Shown in pieces: positions 43,081-51,184 of a DNA stretch of 64,000 nt. The position numbers were made by a program, and so were the translations under genes. The stretch is from G963665185 sp049723905. Its GTDB lineage: Bacteria; Desulfobacterota; Desulfovibrionia; Desulfovibrionales; Desulfovibrionaceae. The stretch is taken from assembly GCF_049723905.1 (NCBI RefSeq), contig NZ_JBJKFD010000001.1, positions 4,402,001 through 4,466,000 on the forward strand, in the 5' to 3' direction. A model generated the notes under the pieces. It was not told where the DNA came from and did not search any database. It saw only the letters and a program-made list of their open reading frames with translations. Position 1 is the stretch's first letter. Each line of letters starts with the position of its first letter.

Positions 43081-44106
43081 CTAATAGGCTTCTTCGTAGT
43101 CCAGGTCATCCTGGCTCATCTTTTTGGCAAAGAGGGTGTAAACCCAGAACTGATAAGCCAAAACAATGGGCACGAAGATGCAAACCACGGTCAGCATGAT
43201 CTTCAGGGTCAGGGGCGAGGACGTGGCGTTATAGATGGTCAGGCTCCAGGCGGGGTTGAGGCTGGAAGGGATCAACGCCGGGAACAGGCCGATGACGCCA
43301 AAGAAGGTCACGCCCAGAATGGTGGCTGCGCTGGAAGCCCAGGCACCCCACCAACGCTGCTTGCCCATGCATACCCGCATCTGAACCAGTCCGCCCACGG
43401 GCAGTATCAGAATAAGCAGGAGCAGAGGGTTCTGCAGATAGTTGGAGAAGAGCTTGGTTGCCATGGCAGTCATGATCAGGAAGGCCAGCACGGCGAAGAT
43501 CAGCACGGGCCAGAGTTTCACGGCCACGCGTCCGGCACGATGGCTCAGTTCGCCGGGTGTCCGGATGGCCAGCCACAATGCGCCGTGCATCAGGAACATG
43601 ATCAGGAAGAGCAGGCCGCCTGCCAGTCCGTACGGGTTGAGCAGATGCCAGATGCCGCCGTGGATGACGCCGTTTTCGTCCAGGGGCACGCCCTGGAAGA
43701 AGTTGGCAAAGGCCACGCCCAGCAGGATGGGAGGAAGTGCACTGCCTACAAAGTGACAGCAGTCCCATATCTTGCGCCAGCCCGGACCGTCGAGCTTGCC
43801 GCGGAATTCAAAGGATACGCCGCGAATGATGAGCGCGAAAAGCAGCAGCATCAGGGCGGTGTACAGGCCGCTGAACATGGAGGCGTACACCGGCGGGAAG
43901 GCGGCAAAGGTTACGCCGCCTGCGCTGATGAGCCAGACCTCGTTGCCGTCCCAGAATGGGCCACCGGCATTGAGGATGTAGCGTTTATCGGTATCGTTCT
44001 GGGCCAGGAAAGGCAGCAGGGTGCCAGCGCCCAGGTCGAAGCCGTCGAGCACAAAGTACATGGCCCAAAGAAGGCCCCAGAGGAAGAACCAGGTGGATTC
44101 GAGCAT
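43081..44106 (-). CDS. cydB: Cytochrome bd ubiquinol oxidase subunit II
   Basis: A 341-residue membrane subunit of the cytochrome bd quinol oxidase, which reduces O2 to water without pumping protons. It starts MLESTWFFLWGLLWAMYFVL with FDLGAGTLLPFLA, then GPFWDGNEVWLISAGGVTFA and ASMFSGLYTALMLLLFALI, all typical of CydB. It lies 11 bp downstream of cydA. No cydX small subunit gene is visible between cydB and its terminator. In a sulfate reducer the oxidase serves O2 defence and microaerobic respiration. Confidence 0.96.
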   Translation of the reverse strand: MLESTWFFLWGLLWAMYFVLDGFDLGAGTLLPFLAQNDTDKRYILNAGGPFWDGNEVWLISAGGVTFAAFPPVYASMFSGLYTALMLLLFALIIRGVSFEFRGKLDGPGWRKIWDCCHFVGSALPPILLGVAFANFFQGVPLDENGVIHGGIWHLLNPYGLAGGLLFLIMFLMHGALWLAIRTPGELSHRAGRVAVKLWPVLIFAVLAFLIMTAMATKLFSNYLQNPLLLLILILPVGGLVQMRVCMGKQRWWGAWASSAATILGVTFFGVIGLFPALIPSSLNPAWSLTIYNATSSPLTLKIMLTVVCIFVPIVLAYQFWVYTLFAKKMSQDDLDYEEAY

Positions 44107-44117
44107 GTCAGTTCTCC

Positions 44118-45428
44118 TTATGCGCTGTGGGTTTCAGGGCCTTTGGCCGCATAACGGGCAATCAGCGAGAAACCAGCCACGCCCAGCAGGGCATAGATCA
44201 CACACATGAGTACCATGGAAAAAGCCACCTGCGAGGGATCAACAGGGGATACCGCGTCGGAGGTGCGCATCAGGCCGTACACGATCCAGGGCTGGCGGCC
44301 GACCTCGGCCACTATCCAACCGGCCTGGATGGCAATGTAGGGCAGCGGGATGGCAAAAAGCATGGCCCGCAGAAACCAGGGCTTTTCCGTAAGCTTGTCG
44401 CGGTACATCCAGCCGAGAATCATCAGTCCGATAAACAGTGTGCCCAGACCAACCATCAGGCGGAAGGCGTAAAAAGTAAGGGCAACCGGGGGACGGTCTT
44501 CCTTGGGAAAGTCCTTGAGCCCCTTAACCGTGGCGCTGGGGCTGTTGTACGCCAGGATGGAAAGCAGGCCGGGAATGGGCAGGGCTTCCACAAGGTTGCC
44601 CTCGTTCTTTTCGTCGGGAATCTGCAGCAGGTACATGGGGGCACCGGCCTGGGTTTCCCAATGCGATTCCATGGCAGCCAGCTTGGAGGGCTGCACCTTG
44701 GCTACTTCGTTGCCGTGAAAGTGTCCCTGTCCGGCCACAAAGAGAGAGGTCGCCAGCCCGACAATCAAGGCCAGCTTGAAGGAACGGGTGAAGAATTCAA
44801 CTTCCTGCTTCTTGAGCAGATGGTAGGCGGAAACGCCCATCACAAAAAAAGCGCTCAGCAGGAACGCACTGGAAACCGTGTGCATGAATTCATGCCAGGC
44901 AAAGGGGTTGGTCACGACGGCAAAAAAGTTGTCGAGTTCGGCCCTTCCGTTGCGCAGTACATACCCCACGGGGTTCTGCATCCAGCCGTTGGCAAGCAGA
45001 ATCCAGACGGCGGAAAGGTTGGAGCCGATGAAGACCAGCCACATGACCATCATGTGTGCCTTCTTGGAGAGTTTTTTCCAGCCAAACACCCATACTGCAA
45101 TGAATGTCGACTCCAGAAAAAAGGCCGCCGTGGCTTCGATAGCCAGAAGCGAGCCGAAAATGTCCCCAACGTAGGTGGAGTACTTGGACCAGTTGGTCCC
45201 AAACTGAAATTCCAGGGTTATGCCGGTGACCACGCCTACGGCAAAGTTAAGTAGAAAAAGTTTGCCCCAGAATTTGGTCATTCTGAGGTAAATTTCCTCG
45301 CCGGTATTCACGTATTTCGTTTCCATTATGGCCACAATGAGCGACAAGCCCAGGGTAAGTGGCACAAACAGAAAGTGAAAGAACGTGGCCGCGGCGAATT
45401 GAAGCCTCGAGAGCAGCAACGCATCCAT
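44118..45428 (-). CDS. cydA: Cytochrome bd ubiquinol oxidase subunit I
   Basis: A 436-residue heme-binding subunit. The N-terminus MDALLLSRLQFAAATFFHFL places the heme b595 ligand at His18. Other motifs are GVVTGITLEFQFGTNWSKYS, the quinol-site GWIVAEVGRQPWIVYGLMRT, and a short Q-loop near residues 240-310, putting it in the short-Q-loop (CIO-like) class. ATG 45428 follows GGAGG by 5 nt; a GTG four codons earlier overlaps the ribosome site. It is the first gene of cydAB, with a long leader region upstream. Confidence 0.96.
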   Translation of the reverse strand: MDALLLSRLQFAAATFFHFLFVPLTLGLSLIVAIMETKYVNTGEEIYLRMTKFWGKLFLLNFAVGVVTGITLEFQFGTNWSKYSTYVGDIFGSLLAIEATAAFFLESTFIAVWVFGWKKLSKKAHMMVMWLVFIGSNLSAVWILLANGWMQNPVGYVLRNGRAELDNFFAVVTNPFAWHEFMHTVSSAFLLSAFFVMGVSAYHLLKKQEVEFFTRSFKLALIVGLATSLFVAGQGHFHGNEVAKVQPSKLAAMESHWETQAGAPMYLLQIPDEKNEGNLVEALPIPGLLSILAYNSPSATVKGLKDFPKEDRPPVALTFYAFRLMVGLGTLFIGLMILGWMYRDKLTEKPWFLRAMLFAIPLPYIAIQAGWIVAEVGRQPWIVYGLMRTSDAVSPVDPSQVAFSMVLMCVIYALLGVAGFSLIARYAAKGPETHSA

Positions 45429-45508
45429 ACGAACCTCCACGTGTGCAAGGGTTTACTAACTGTATGTACAGGAGCCTGGGAAAAATGGCTACCTCATTTT
45501 CCAGGGGT

Positions 45509-45525
45509 TGATAACTATCTTATCA
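45509..45525 (-). promoter_or_regulatory. Palindrome upstream of cydA
   Basis: TGATAA-CTATC-TTATCA is a perfect 6-bp inverted repeat with a 5-bp spacer, about 80 bp upstream of the cydA start. It resembles a dyad for a CRP/FNR-type or other redox regulator but does not fit the FNR (TTGAT-N4-ATCAA) or Rex consensus exactly. The regulator is unknown. Confidence 0.5.
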
Positions 45526-45815
45526 GTATTCTTACTGGCTAAGATGAAATACGAATACCCTCTTTATCTGAAAATGCAAGTGGAAATTGAGGTTGGGCGG
45601 GGTGTAAGGGGAATCTCCGAGGGAGGAAATGCACTGCGCTGCGACCGGAAACAAAGGGGAAAATGCATAAAAAAAATAGCATCCTGAGGGGAAGATTTCT
45701 AATCGTGTACTCTCAAGTTCTGCATTCTTTGCGGAAACCTAAGGGACGTTTTTGCGGAATTAAATCTGGAAATTTAGACCATGTATTCAGCCTGCAGGTG
45801 CGTAGAAAACTCCCC

Positions 45816-45890
45816 GCACCAATGGCCTTTTATTTGCCACGCCCCATTCTTTGGTGTGGCATAAGGGAGGTATCTCACCTGGCTTGGTGC
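45816..45890. other. Possible three-way-junction RNA in the cydA upstream region
   Basis: GCACCAA (45816-45822) pairs TTGGTGC (45884-45890). Inside, TGCCAC (45835-45840) pairs GTGGCA (45856-45861) and AGGT (45868-45871) pairs ACCT (45877-45880). This gives a compact three-way junction of 75 nt. It lies about 390 bp upstream of cydA if read on the minus strand. I matched it to no known riboswitch core. It may instead be part of a dispersed repeat. Confidence 0.4.
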
Positions 45891-45970
45891 AAAGAGGCGG
45901 CAATGTCGTCTTGCTAAATACCTGCGGGCCCTTGGGGCCGGAAAGGGAGGGGAGTTCACTTAAACCAGGG

Positions 45971-46078
45971 TGTTCAAAATCCGGGCTGGCAAGGCGCAAG
46001 TCAAAGGCATGGCCGACGCGTATTCTCCATACGCAAGGATGTGCCTTTGACGCGGCAACACCGCCAGCACGCGATTTT
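45971..46078. repeat. Hairpin repeat element, copy 1
   Basis: A nested hairpin: GCTGGC (45985-45990) with GCCAGC (46063-46068), TCAAAGGCA (46001-46009) with TGCCTTTGA (46042-46050), and the core GCGTAT (46018-46023) with ATACGC (46029-46034). A diverged copy with the same core and layout lies at 55314-55526 in the opposite orientation. Such ACGCGTAT-core hairpin repeats are, from memory, common in Desulfovibrio intergenic DNA. Confidence 0.6.
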
Positions 46079-46128
46079 AAAATCCCTGCCACCCGCATGC
46101 GTGATGCGGGTGGCAGGGATTTTTTTTG
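46079..46128. terminator. Long-stem bidirectional terminator
   Basis: AAAATCCCTGCCACCCGCAT (46079-46098) pairs perfectly over 20 bp with its complement (46104-46123) around GCGTG, followed by T8 on plus and ATTTTAAAAT on minus. It lies downstream of the minus-strand CoA-disulfide-reductase gene, which it probably terminates. Confidence 0.88.
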
Positions 46129-46210
46129 CTGTTCAAGGCTCGGAAGGCCCAGATGGACGAGCTGCCGGGCAAACCTGAATTGATTCTTCGCTCAAGCGGC
46201 TCCTCAGCCT

Positions 46211-47905
46211 TTATTTCGCAATATGGAAAGGCCAGGCCATGACGCCGCCTTCCATCACCTTCACGTTGTTCCAGCCGTAGGATTCCAGCACCAGCTGGGC
46301 TTCGTACCCGCGCATGGAGATTTTGCAGTAGGTGATGATTTCCGCGTTCTTGTCCTGCGGAAGTTTGTCCAGATTGTCGCGGAGCGTGCCCAGGGGAATA
46401 AGGGTTTCACCCACATCCAGGCGCATTTCTTCAAATTCGTTTGTCGCACGGACATCCAGAAAATACGGCGCGGTCCCTTCGTCGATGCGTTTTTTGACCT
46501 CGCTGGTGCAGATGCCTGCCATTCGTCCGGCCATTTTGTTTTCCAATATATGGGCCGTGGCAATGAAATGATCGATAGCCAGAGAGAACGGCGGCGCATA
46601 GGGAAGATCGGCCACGCCGATGTCGTAGATGGTGCTGCCGTTCATAACCGCCATGGCAGCTTCGGCCACCTGCCGGTTCACGTTGCCGGGACCGACGCAT
46701 TGGAAACCGAGGATGCGGCCGGTTTTGGCATCGGCCACCATTTTGGAAACCAGCAGTCCGGCACCCATAAAGCCGGGTTTGTCCGGGCTGGCGTTGGTGG
46801 CGGTCACAACATCGTAGCCTTCTTCCTTGGCCCGTTTTTCAGAAAGGCCAGTGGACCCGGCGCTGAAGTCGAAGACCTTGCAGATACCGCTGTTAACGGT
46901 TCCGGGAAAGGTTTTGCTGTTGCCCAGCATCATGTTGTCCGCAAGAACGCGGGCTTCCAGGTTTGCCAGGTCGCCATAGGGCGCATAGGCCTTTTTGCCC
47001 GTGATGCGGTTGGTAATTTCCACACAGTCGCCTGCCGCGTAGATGTCGGGATCAGAGGTGCACATGTACTCGTCCACTGCGATGCCGCCAAAGCCACCGA
47101 GGTCCAGCCCGGCGTCTTTCGCCAGCTTGGCATTGGGCATCACGCCGATGGAAACCACGGCCAGGCCGCAGGGAATTTCCAAGCCGTCGGCCAGCTTCAC
47201 TCCGGTGAGTTTGCCGTCCTTGCCCAGGAACTCGGCCACGCCGTTTTCCGCATGCACGGTGATTCCCTTGGAAATCACATGCCGTTCCACCAGCTTGGCA
47301 AGTTCCCAGTCCAGAAAAGTCAGCAGCTGGGGGAGCATCTCCACAACGTGCACAGTCATGCCCGATTCAGCCAGGGCTTCGCAGACTTCAATGCCGATCA
47401 GCCCGCCGCCAATAATGACAACATCCTTTACCTCGCCGGAATCGCGCAGGCTGCGCAGGGTGTCGGCATCGTGCATGGCGGAAAGGTGCTGCACTCCGTC
47501 CAGGTCGATGCCTGGAATGGGGGGGCGGCGCGGGATGGAGCCGGTGCAGAGAACCAGTTTGTCGTAAGGAATGGAGGATTTTTCGCCGCTGGGCACATGG
47601 ACGTAGGAAACCGTTTTGTTTTTCCTGTCTATGGCCGTCACTTCGGTGCTCACCTTGGCGTTCACCCCTTTGGCGGCGCCAAAAAAAGCCTCGTCGCGCA
47701 CCACTCCGGTGGGCGTTGCCAGCAGCTGCGAACGGTTATCGAAATTTCCGCCGATGTAATAAGGATATCCGCAGGAAGCCATGGAAAGTTCCGGGGCCTT
47801 TTGCAGCAGTGTAACCTCGGCTTCGGCATCCAACCTTTTGGCGCGTGCCGCAGCCTTGGGACCAGCGGCAGATCCGCCGATGACGACGATGTTCTTTGAA
47901 CTCAT
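46211..47905 (-). CDS. CoA-disulfide-reductase-like flavoprotein fused to rhodanese
   Basis: A 564-residue FAD/NAD(P)H-dependent oxidoreductase. The FAD motif is IVVIGGSAAGPKAAARAKRL, the redox cysteine lies in LSMASCGYPYYIGGNF (Cys43-type), and the NAD motif is VVIIGGGLIGIEVCEALAES. A second FAD contact is in DIYAAGDCVEI. The last 100 residues are a rhodanese domain with active cysteine in TYCKISMRGYEAQ. CoADR-rhodanese fusions reduce CoA or glutathione polysulfide/persulfide (Npsr type), plausible in a sulfidogenic cell. ATG 47905 follows AAAGGAG by 7 nt; the longer frame lacks a ribosome site. It diverges from the ABC operon. Confidence 0.9.
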   Translation of the reverse strand: MSSKNIVVIGGSAAGPKAAARAKRLDAEAEVTLLQKAPELSMASCGYPYYIGGNFDNRSQLLATPTGVVRDEAFFGAAKGVNAKVSTEVTAIDRKNKTVSYVHVPSGEKSSIPYDKLVLCTGSIPRRPPIPGIDLDGVQHLSAMHDADTLRSLRDSGEVKDVVIIGGGLIGIEVCEALAESGMTVHVVEMLPQLLTFLDWELAKLVERHVISKGITVHAENGVAEFLGKDGKLTGVKLADGLEIPCGLAVVSIGVMPNAKLAKDAGLDLGGFGGIAVDEYMCTSDPDIYAAGDCVEITNRITGKKAYAPYGDLANLEARVLADNMMLGNSKTFPGTVNSGICKVFDFSAGSTGLSEKRAKEEGYDVVTATNASPDKPGFMGAGLLVSKMVADAKTGRILGFQCVGPGNVNRQVAEAAMAVMNGSTIYDIGVADLPYAPPFSLAIDHFIATAHILENKMAGRMAGICTSEVKKRIDEGTAPYFLDVRATNEFEEMRLDVGETLIPLGTLRDNLDKLPQDKNAEIITYCKISMRGYEAQLVLESYGWNNVKVMEGGVMAWPFHIAK

Positions 47906-48277
47906 GTGGAGTCTCCTTTGCATTGTACTTCGCCCGTCATGTTGCCCGAGGTGCCGATTCAACGTGGAAGCACTCTGCGAAACGGCTGTCCCCCGGACCA
48001 TACGAGCGTAATGCGTGCTTTCGCAGAGCAAGAAAGAGTCCTTAGCGTTGTTTTTGGAGCAGGGCATTGATCGAGATCAATGCCTTGTGAATTTATGGTC
48101 ATAAATATTTTGTCTTGACGTGGGCTTGGCTGCGGGGCAAATGTTGTCCGACAAAAATTGTCGGACAATTTTCGTCCTACAATCTGGTCGGCAACTTGTT
48201 CGATACTTCCTCCGGGCGGAGCTACAGCGCAAAAGGGCCGGAGACTATGTGCCAACTTTGAATAATCAGGAATCTTG
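47906..48277. other. Divergent intergenic region with the GntR-type operators
   Basis: About 370 bp between the CoA-disulfide-reductase gene and the ABC operon, without a gene. It contains the tandem palindromes at 48144-48168 and a -10-like TACAAT at 48178-48183 on the plus strand. The promoter for the minus gene was not identified with confidence. Confidence 0.5.
48144..48168 (+). promoter_or_regulatory. Tandem GntR-type operators
   Basis: Two 11-bp palindromes, TTGTCCGACAA (48144-48154) and TTGTCGGACAA (48158-48168), sit 14 bp apart centre to centre and together form a 25-bp dyad. TTGTCnGACAA fits the general TNGTNnnACNA form of FadR/FCD-type GntR sites. They overlap the region just upstream of a TACAAT -10 element, about 120 bp before the permease start. 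The GntR encoded at the end of the operon is the likely ligand. Confidence 0.7.
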
Positions 48278-49156
48278 ATGCAAGCCAACGACAGGATCAT
48301 CCCCCTTCGCCATTACGGGCGCTGGGTTTCCGGAGCCGTGCTGATTGCCATTCTCGGCCTCATCATAAACGCATTTGTCGTAGGGCAGATCGACTGGCCC
48401 GTGGTGGGCGAGTTCTTTTTCTCCCCCGCGCTCATCAAGGGATTGGGCAACACCATTCTCATCACGATCTGTTCCATGGTCATGGGGCTGGTCCTTGGCG
48501 TCATCTTCGCCATAATGCGTTTGTCCAAAAATCCGGTAACGCGATGGTTCTCCGGCCTGTACATCTGGCTTTTCCGCGGCGCACCCGTGTATCTGCAACT
48601 GCTCATCTGGTTCAACCTGGCGCTCATTTTTCCCACCATCAGTCTCGGCTTTGCCCAGTACAGGATGGTGGATGTGATGACGCCGTTTGTGGCCGCGCTT
48701 CTCGGCCTCGGCCTCAACGAAGGCGCGTACATGACGGAGATCGTGCGCAGCGGCATCCTTTCGGTGGACAAGGGGCAGATCGACGCTGCCACCAGCCTGG
48801 GCATGACCCGGCTGGTCGCCATGCGCCGCATCATTCTGCCGCAGGCCATGCGGGTCATCGTTCCCCCCGTGGGCAACGAGTTCATCGGTCTGTTGAAGAC
48901 CTCCTCCATGGCGAGCGCCATTGCCTTTACCGAGCTCTTGCACAAGGCGCAGCTCATTTACTTTGTCAACGCCAAGGTCATGGAGCTGCTCATGGTTGCC
49001 ACGGGCTGGTATCTTATTGTCGTGACCTTGCTGAGTTTCTTTCAGATGGGCATAGAGCGTCATTTCAACCGCGGACATTCCTTCAACTCCCGCCGCAGTC
49101 TGTTCGACGTCTTCACTGCCAATCTTTTCACCAAACAACACAAGGCGGGGGCCTAG
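48278..49156 (+). CDS. Polar amino acid ABC transporter permease
   Basis: A 292-residue HisM/GlnP-type inner-membrane permease. An N-terminal helix (SGAVLIAILGLIINAF) precedes the core with LIKGLGNTILITICSMVMGL and the cytoplasmic EAA loop RSGILSVDKGQIDAATSLGM with RRIILPQAMRVIVPPVGNEF. ATG 48278 follows AGGA; a TTG one codon earlier is less likely. It is the first gene of the operon and ends 2 bp before the ATPase gene. A single permease implies a homodimeric channel. Confidence 0.93.
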   Translation: MQANDRIIPLRHYGRWVSGAVLIAILGLIINAFVVGQIDWPVVGEFFFSPALIKGLGNTILITICSMVMGLVLGVIFAIMRLSKNPVTRWFSGLYIWLFRGAPVYLQLLIWFNLALIFPTISLGFAQYRMVDVMTPFVAALLGLGLNEGAYMTEIVRSGILSVDKGQIDAATSLGMTRLVAMRRIILPQAMRVIVPPVGNEFIGLLKTSSMASAIAFTELLHKAQLIYFVNAKVMELLMVATGWYLIVVTLLSFFQMGIERHFNRGHSFNSRRSLFDVFTANLFTKQHKAGA

Positions 49157-49158
49157 CC

Positions 49159-49929
49159 ATGTCCAGGACCGAACCGATGCTTCGTGTGGCCAATGTCCGC
49201 AAATCCTATGGTGAACACGAAATTCTCAAAGGCATAGACCTTGAGGTGGACAAGGGCGAGGTGCTCTGTCTGCTCGGCCCTTCCGGCTCGGGAAAGAGCA
49301 CGTTGCTGCGCTGCATAAACCATCTGGAAAAGATCAACGCCGGCCGCATCTATGTGGGCAACGAACTGGTGGGCATGGCCGAACGCAACGGCAGGCTGTA
49401 CGAGCAAAACGAAAAAGAGCTGTGCAGAATGCGCACGAAAATCGGCATGGTTTTTCAGAATTTCAATCTCTTTCCCCACATGACGGTGCTGGAAAACATC
49501 ATGGAAGGACCGGTCACCGTGCGGAAAAAGACTCCTGAAGCCACCAGGGAACTGGCCATGGACCTTCTGACCCGTGTCGGCCTGCGCGATTGGGCGGACA
49601 GGTTTCCCAAGCAGCTTTCTGGCGGCCAGCAACAGCGCGTTGCCATTGCCCGTTCGCTGGCCATGGAGCCGGAACTGATGCTGTTCGACGAGCCCACCAG
49701 CGCGCTCGACCCCGAACTGGTCGGCGAGGTGCTCAGCGTTATGCGCGACCTTGCCGAGAGCGGCATGACCATGGTGGTCGTTACCCACGAGATGGAATTT
49801 GCCAAGAATGTGGCCAACAAAGTCGTCTTTATGGATGACGGCTTCGTGCTGGAGGAAGGAACTCCGGCAGAGGTTTTCGATAATCCCCGGCACGAGCGCA
49901 CCAAGGCCTTTTTGGGGTCTATCGACTGA
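49159..49929 (+). CDS. Polar amino acid ABC transporter ATPase
   Basis: A 256-residue GlnQ/HisP-type ATPase. Walker A is LLGPSGSGKSTLLRCINHLE, the Q-loop lies in IGMVFQNFNLFPHMTVLENI, the signature is KQLSGGQQQRVAIARSLA, and Walker B is LMLFDEPTSALDPE followed by the H-loop VVTHEMEFA. A roughly 15-residue insertion (AERNGRLYEQNEKEL) before the Q-loop is typical for the polar amino acid group. The start is 2 bp after the permease stop. Confidence 0.95.
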   Translation: MSRTEPMLRVANVRKSYGEHEILKGIDLEVDKGEVLCLLGPSGSGKSTLLRCINHLEKINAGRIYVGNELVGMAERNGRLYEQNEKELCRMRTKIGMVFQNFNLFPHMTVLENIMEGPVTVRKKTPEATRELAMDLLTRVGLRDWADRFPKQLSGGQQQRVAIARSLAMEPELMLFDEPTSALDPELVGEVLSVMRDLAESGMTMVVVTHEMEFAKNVANKVVFMDDGFVLEEGTPAEVFDNPRHERTKAFLGSID

Positions 49930-50112
49930 TTCGATGTCCGCGGCTCTGCCGGTTTAACGCACAACATGGATACAGGCGAATACGGATATCAAGGACGTCG
50001 TGTGCAGACGCAATGCACCGGGAAATGCAGGGGCGTTTCCTTGTTCTGCAGCCAGCCGGATGCCGTACTATGCGAAAATCTTTAACAGAGTAAGAGAAGG
50101 AAGAAGACTGTG

Positions 50113-50961
50113 ATGAAAAAAATCTGTGCTCTCGTAGTGTGCTTGCTGACATTGGGTCTCGCAGGGACGGCTTTTGCCTCCGATCTGCATGACATGCTGC
50201 CCGATTCCATCAAGAAAAGCGGCAAAATCATCATTGGCATCAACGGCATTTTTCCGCCCATGGAATTCAAGAACCCCGGTTCCGACACCCTGGTGGGCAT
50301 TGATGTGGAACTTGCCGACGCCATCGCCCAGAAGCTGGGCATCAAGATCCAGTATGACGACCAGAAGTTCGACCAGCTGATCAACTCCATCAACACCAAG
50401 CGTGTGGACATGGTCATCTCCGGCATGTCCGACAGCGCTGCCCGCCGGAAGTCGCTGGACTTCATCGATTATTTCAACTCCGGCACACAGTGCTTCACCA
50501 CCAAGGCCCTGGCCGGTGAGATCACCAGCCTGGAAGCCCTCGACGGCAAGACCCTGGCTGTTTCCGCTTCCACGGATTACCTGACCACCATGCAGAAGTG
50601 GAACAAAGCCAATCTGGTTTCCAAGGGCAAGCCCGGCATCAACATCATGGCCGTGGATTCCGCCGCCTCCGCCCGCATGCAGATGCTGCAGGGCCGTGCC
50701 CAGGCTTCCGCTCTCAGCCCCGAGGCTCTTGGCTGGGCCAATGTGCAGCAGAAGGGCGCCTACGTGGCTGTTGGTCCGCTGCTGGAATCCAACCCCTACG
50801 GCATCGCCTTCAGCAAGGACAGTGCCCAGCTGCGTGACGCCGTCTTCGCCGCTCTGCAGGAAGTTTTTGCCGACGGAACCTACCTGAAGGTTCTTACCAA
50901 GTGGGGGGCCGAATCCGGTGCCCTGGAACGTCCGCTGATCAACGGCAAGGCCGCTGAGTAA
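50113..50961 (+). CDS. Polar amino acid ABC transporter substrate-binding protein
   Basis: A 282-residue periplasmic binding protein of the family 3 (PBPb) type. The signal peptide spans MKKICALVVCLLTLGLAGTAF up to about residue 22. The ligand-binding part runs KIIIGINGIFPPMEF, LVGIDVELADAIAQKLGIKI, DQLINSINTKRVDMVISGMS, LDGKTLAVSASTDYLTTMQK and SNPYGIAFSKDSAQLR. The ribosome site AAGGAA fits a GTG one codon upstream slightly better (7 nt) than this ATG. It lies 180 bp after the ATPase gene. The exact ligand is not identifiable. Confidence 0.9.
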   Translation: MKKICALVVCLLTLGLAGTAFASDLHDMLPDSIKKSGKIIIGINGIFPPMEFKNPGSDTLVGIDVELADAIAQKLGIKIQYDDQKFDQLINSINTKRVDMVISGMSDSAARRKSLDFIDYFNSGTQCFTTKALAGEITSLEALDGKTLAVSASTDYLTTMQKWNKANLVSKGKPGINIMAVDSAASARMQMLQGRAQASALSPEALGWANVQQKGAYVAVGPLLESNPYGIAFSKDSAQLRDAVFAALQEVFADGTYLKVLTKWGAESGALERPLINGKAAE

Positions 50962-51021
50962 GCATTGGCGCACTTTCTTGTGCCGCAGTGCCGCGGCATG
51001 AGGATGCACGGGAAAAGATTC

Positions 51022-51052
51022 GGGAAGCCGCTCTCCGCAGGAGTGGCTTCCC
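51022..51052 (+). other. Intercistronic stem-loop after the binding-protein gene
   Basis: GGGAAGCC (51022-51029) pairs GGCTTCCC (51045-51052), with an inner CTCC/GGAG pair. No U-tract follows. Stems like this after binding-protein genes often stabilise the upstream mRNA and raise its dose over the rest of the operon. Confidence 0.55.
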
Positions 51053-51184
51053 CAGTCTCCCCACAACGGCACGATCGAGGAATGGCCGTTGGCATTGCCT
51101 TCGTACCGTTGTGAGCAGGCTGGCGGATGGAATGTGACCAACCTGCGGAAAATCACTCAATGTGGGGTTTCCCCACGGGGAGTT

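Noticed and set aside
45663..45917. 84-codon ORF upstream of cydA on the plus strand
   Set aside because: It has an AAAGGGG site but poor spacing, and it runs through the three-way-junction region with no protein-like features.
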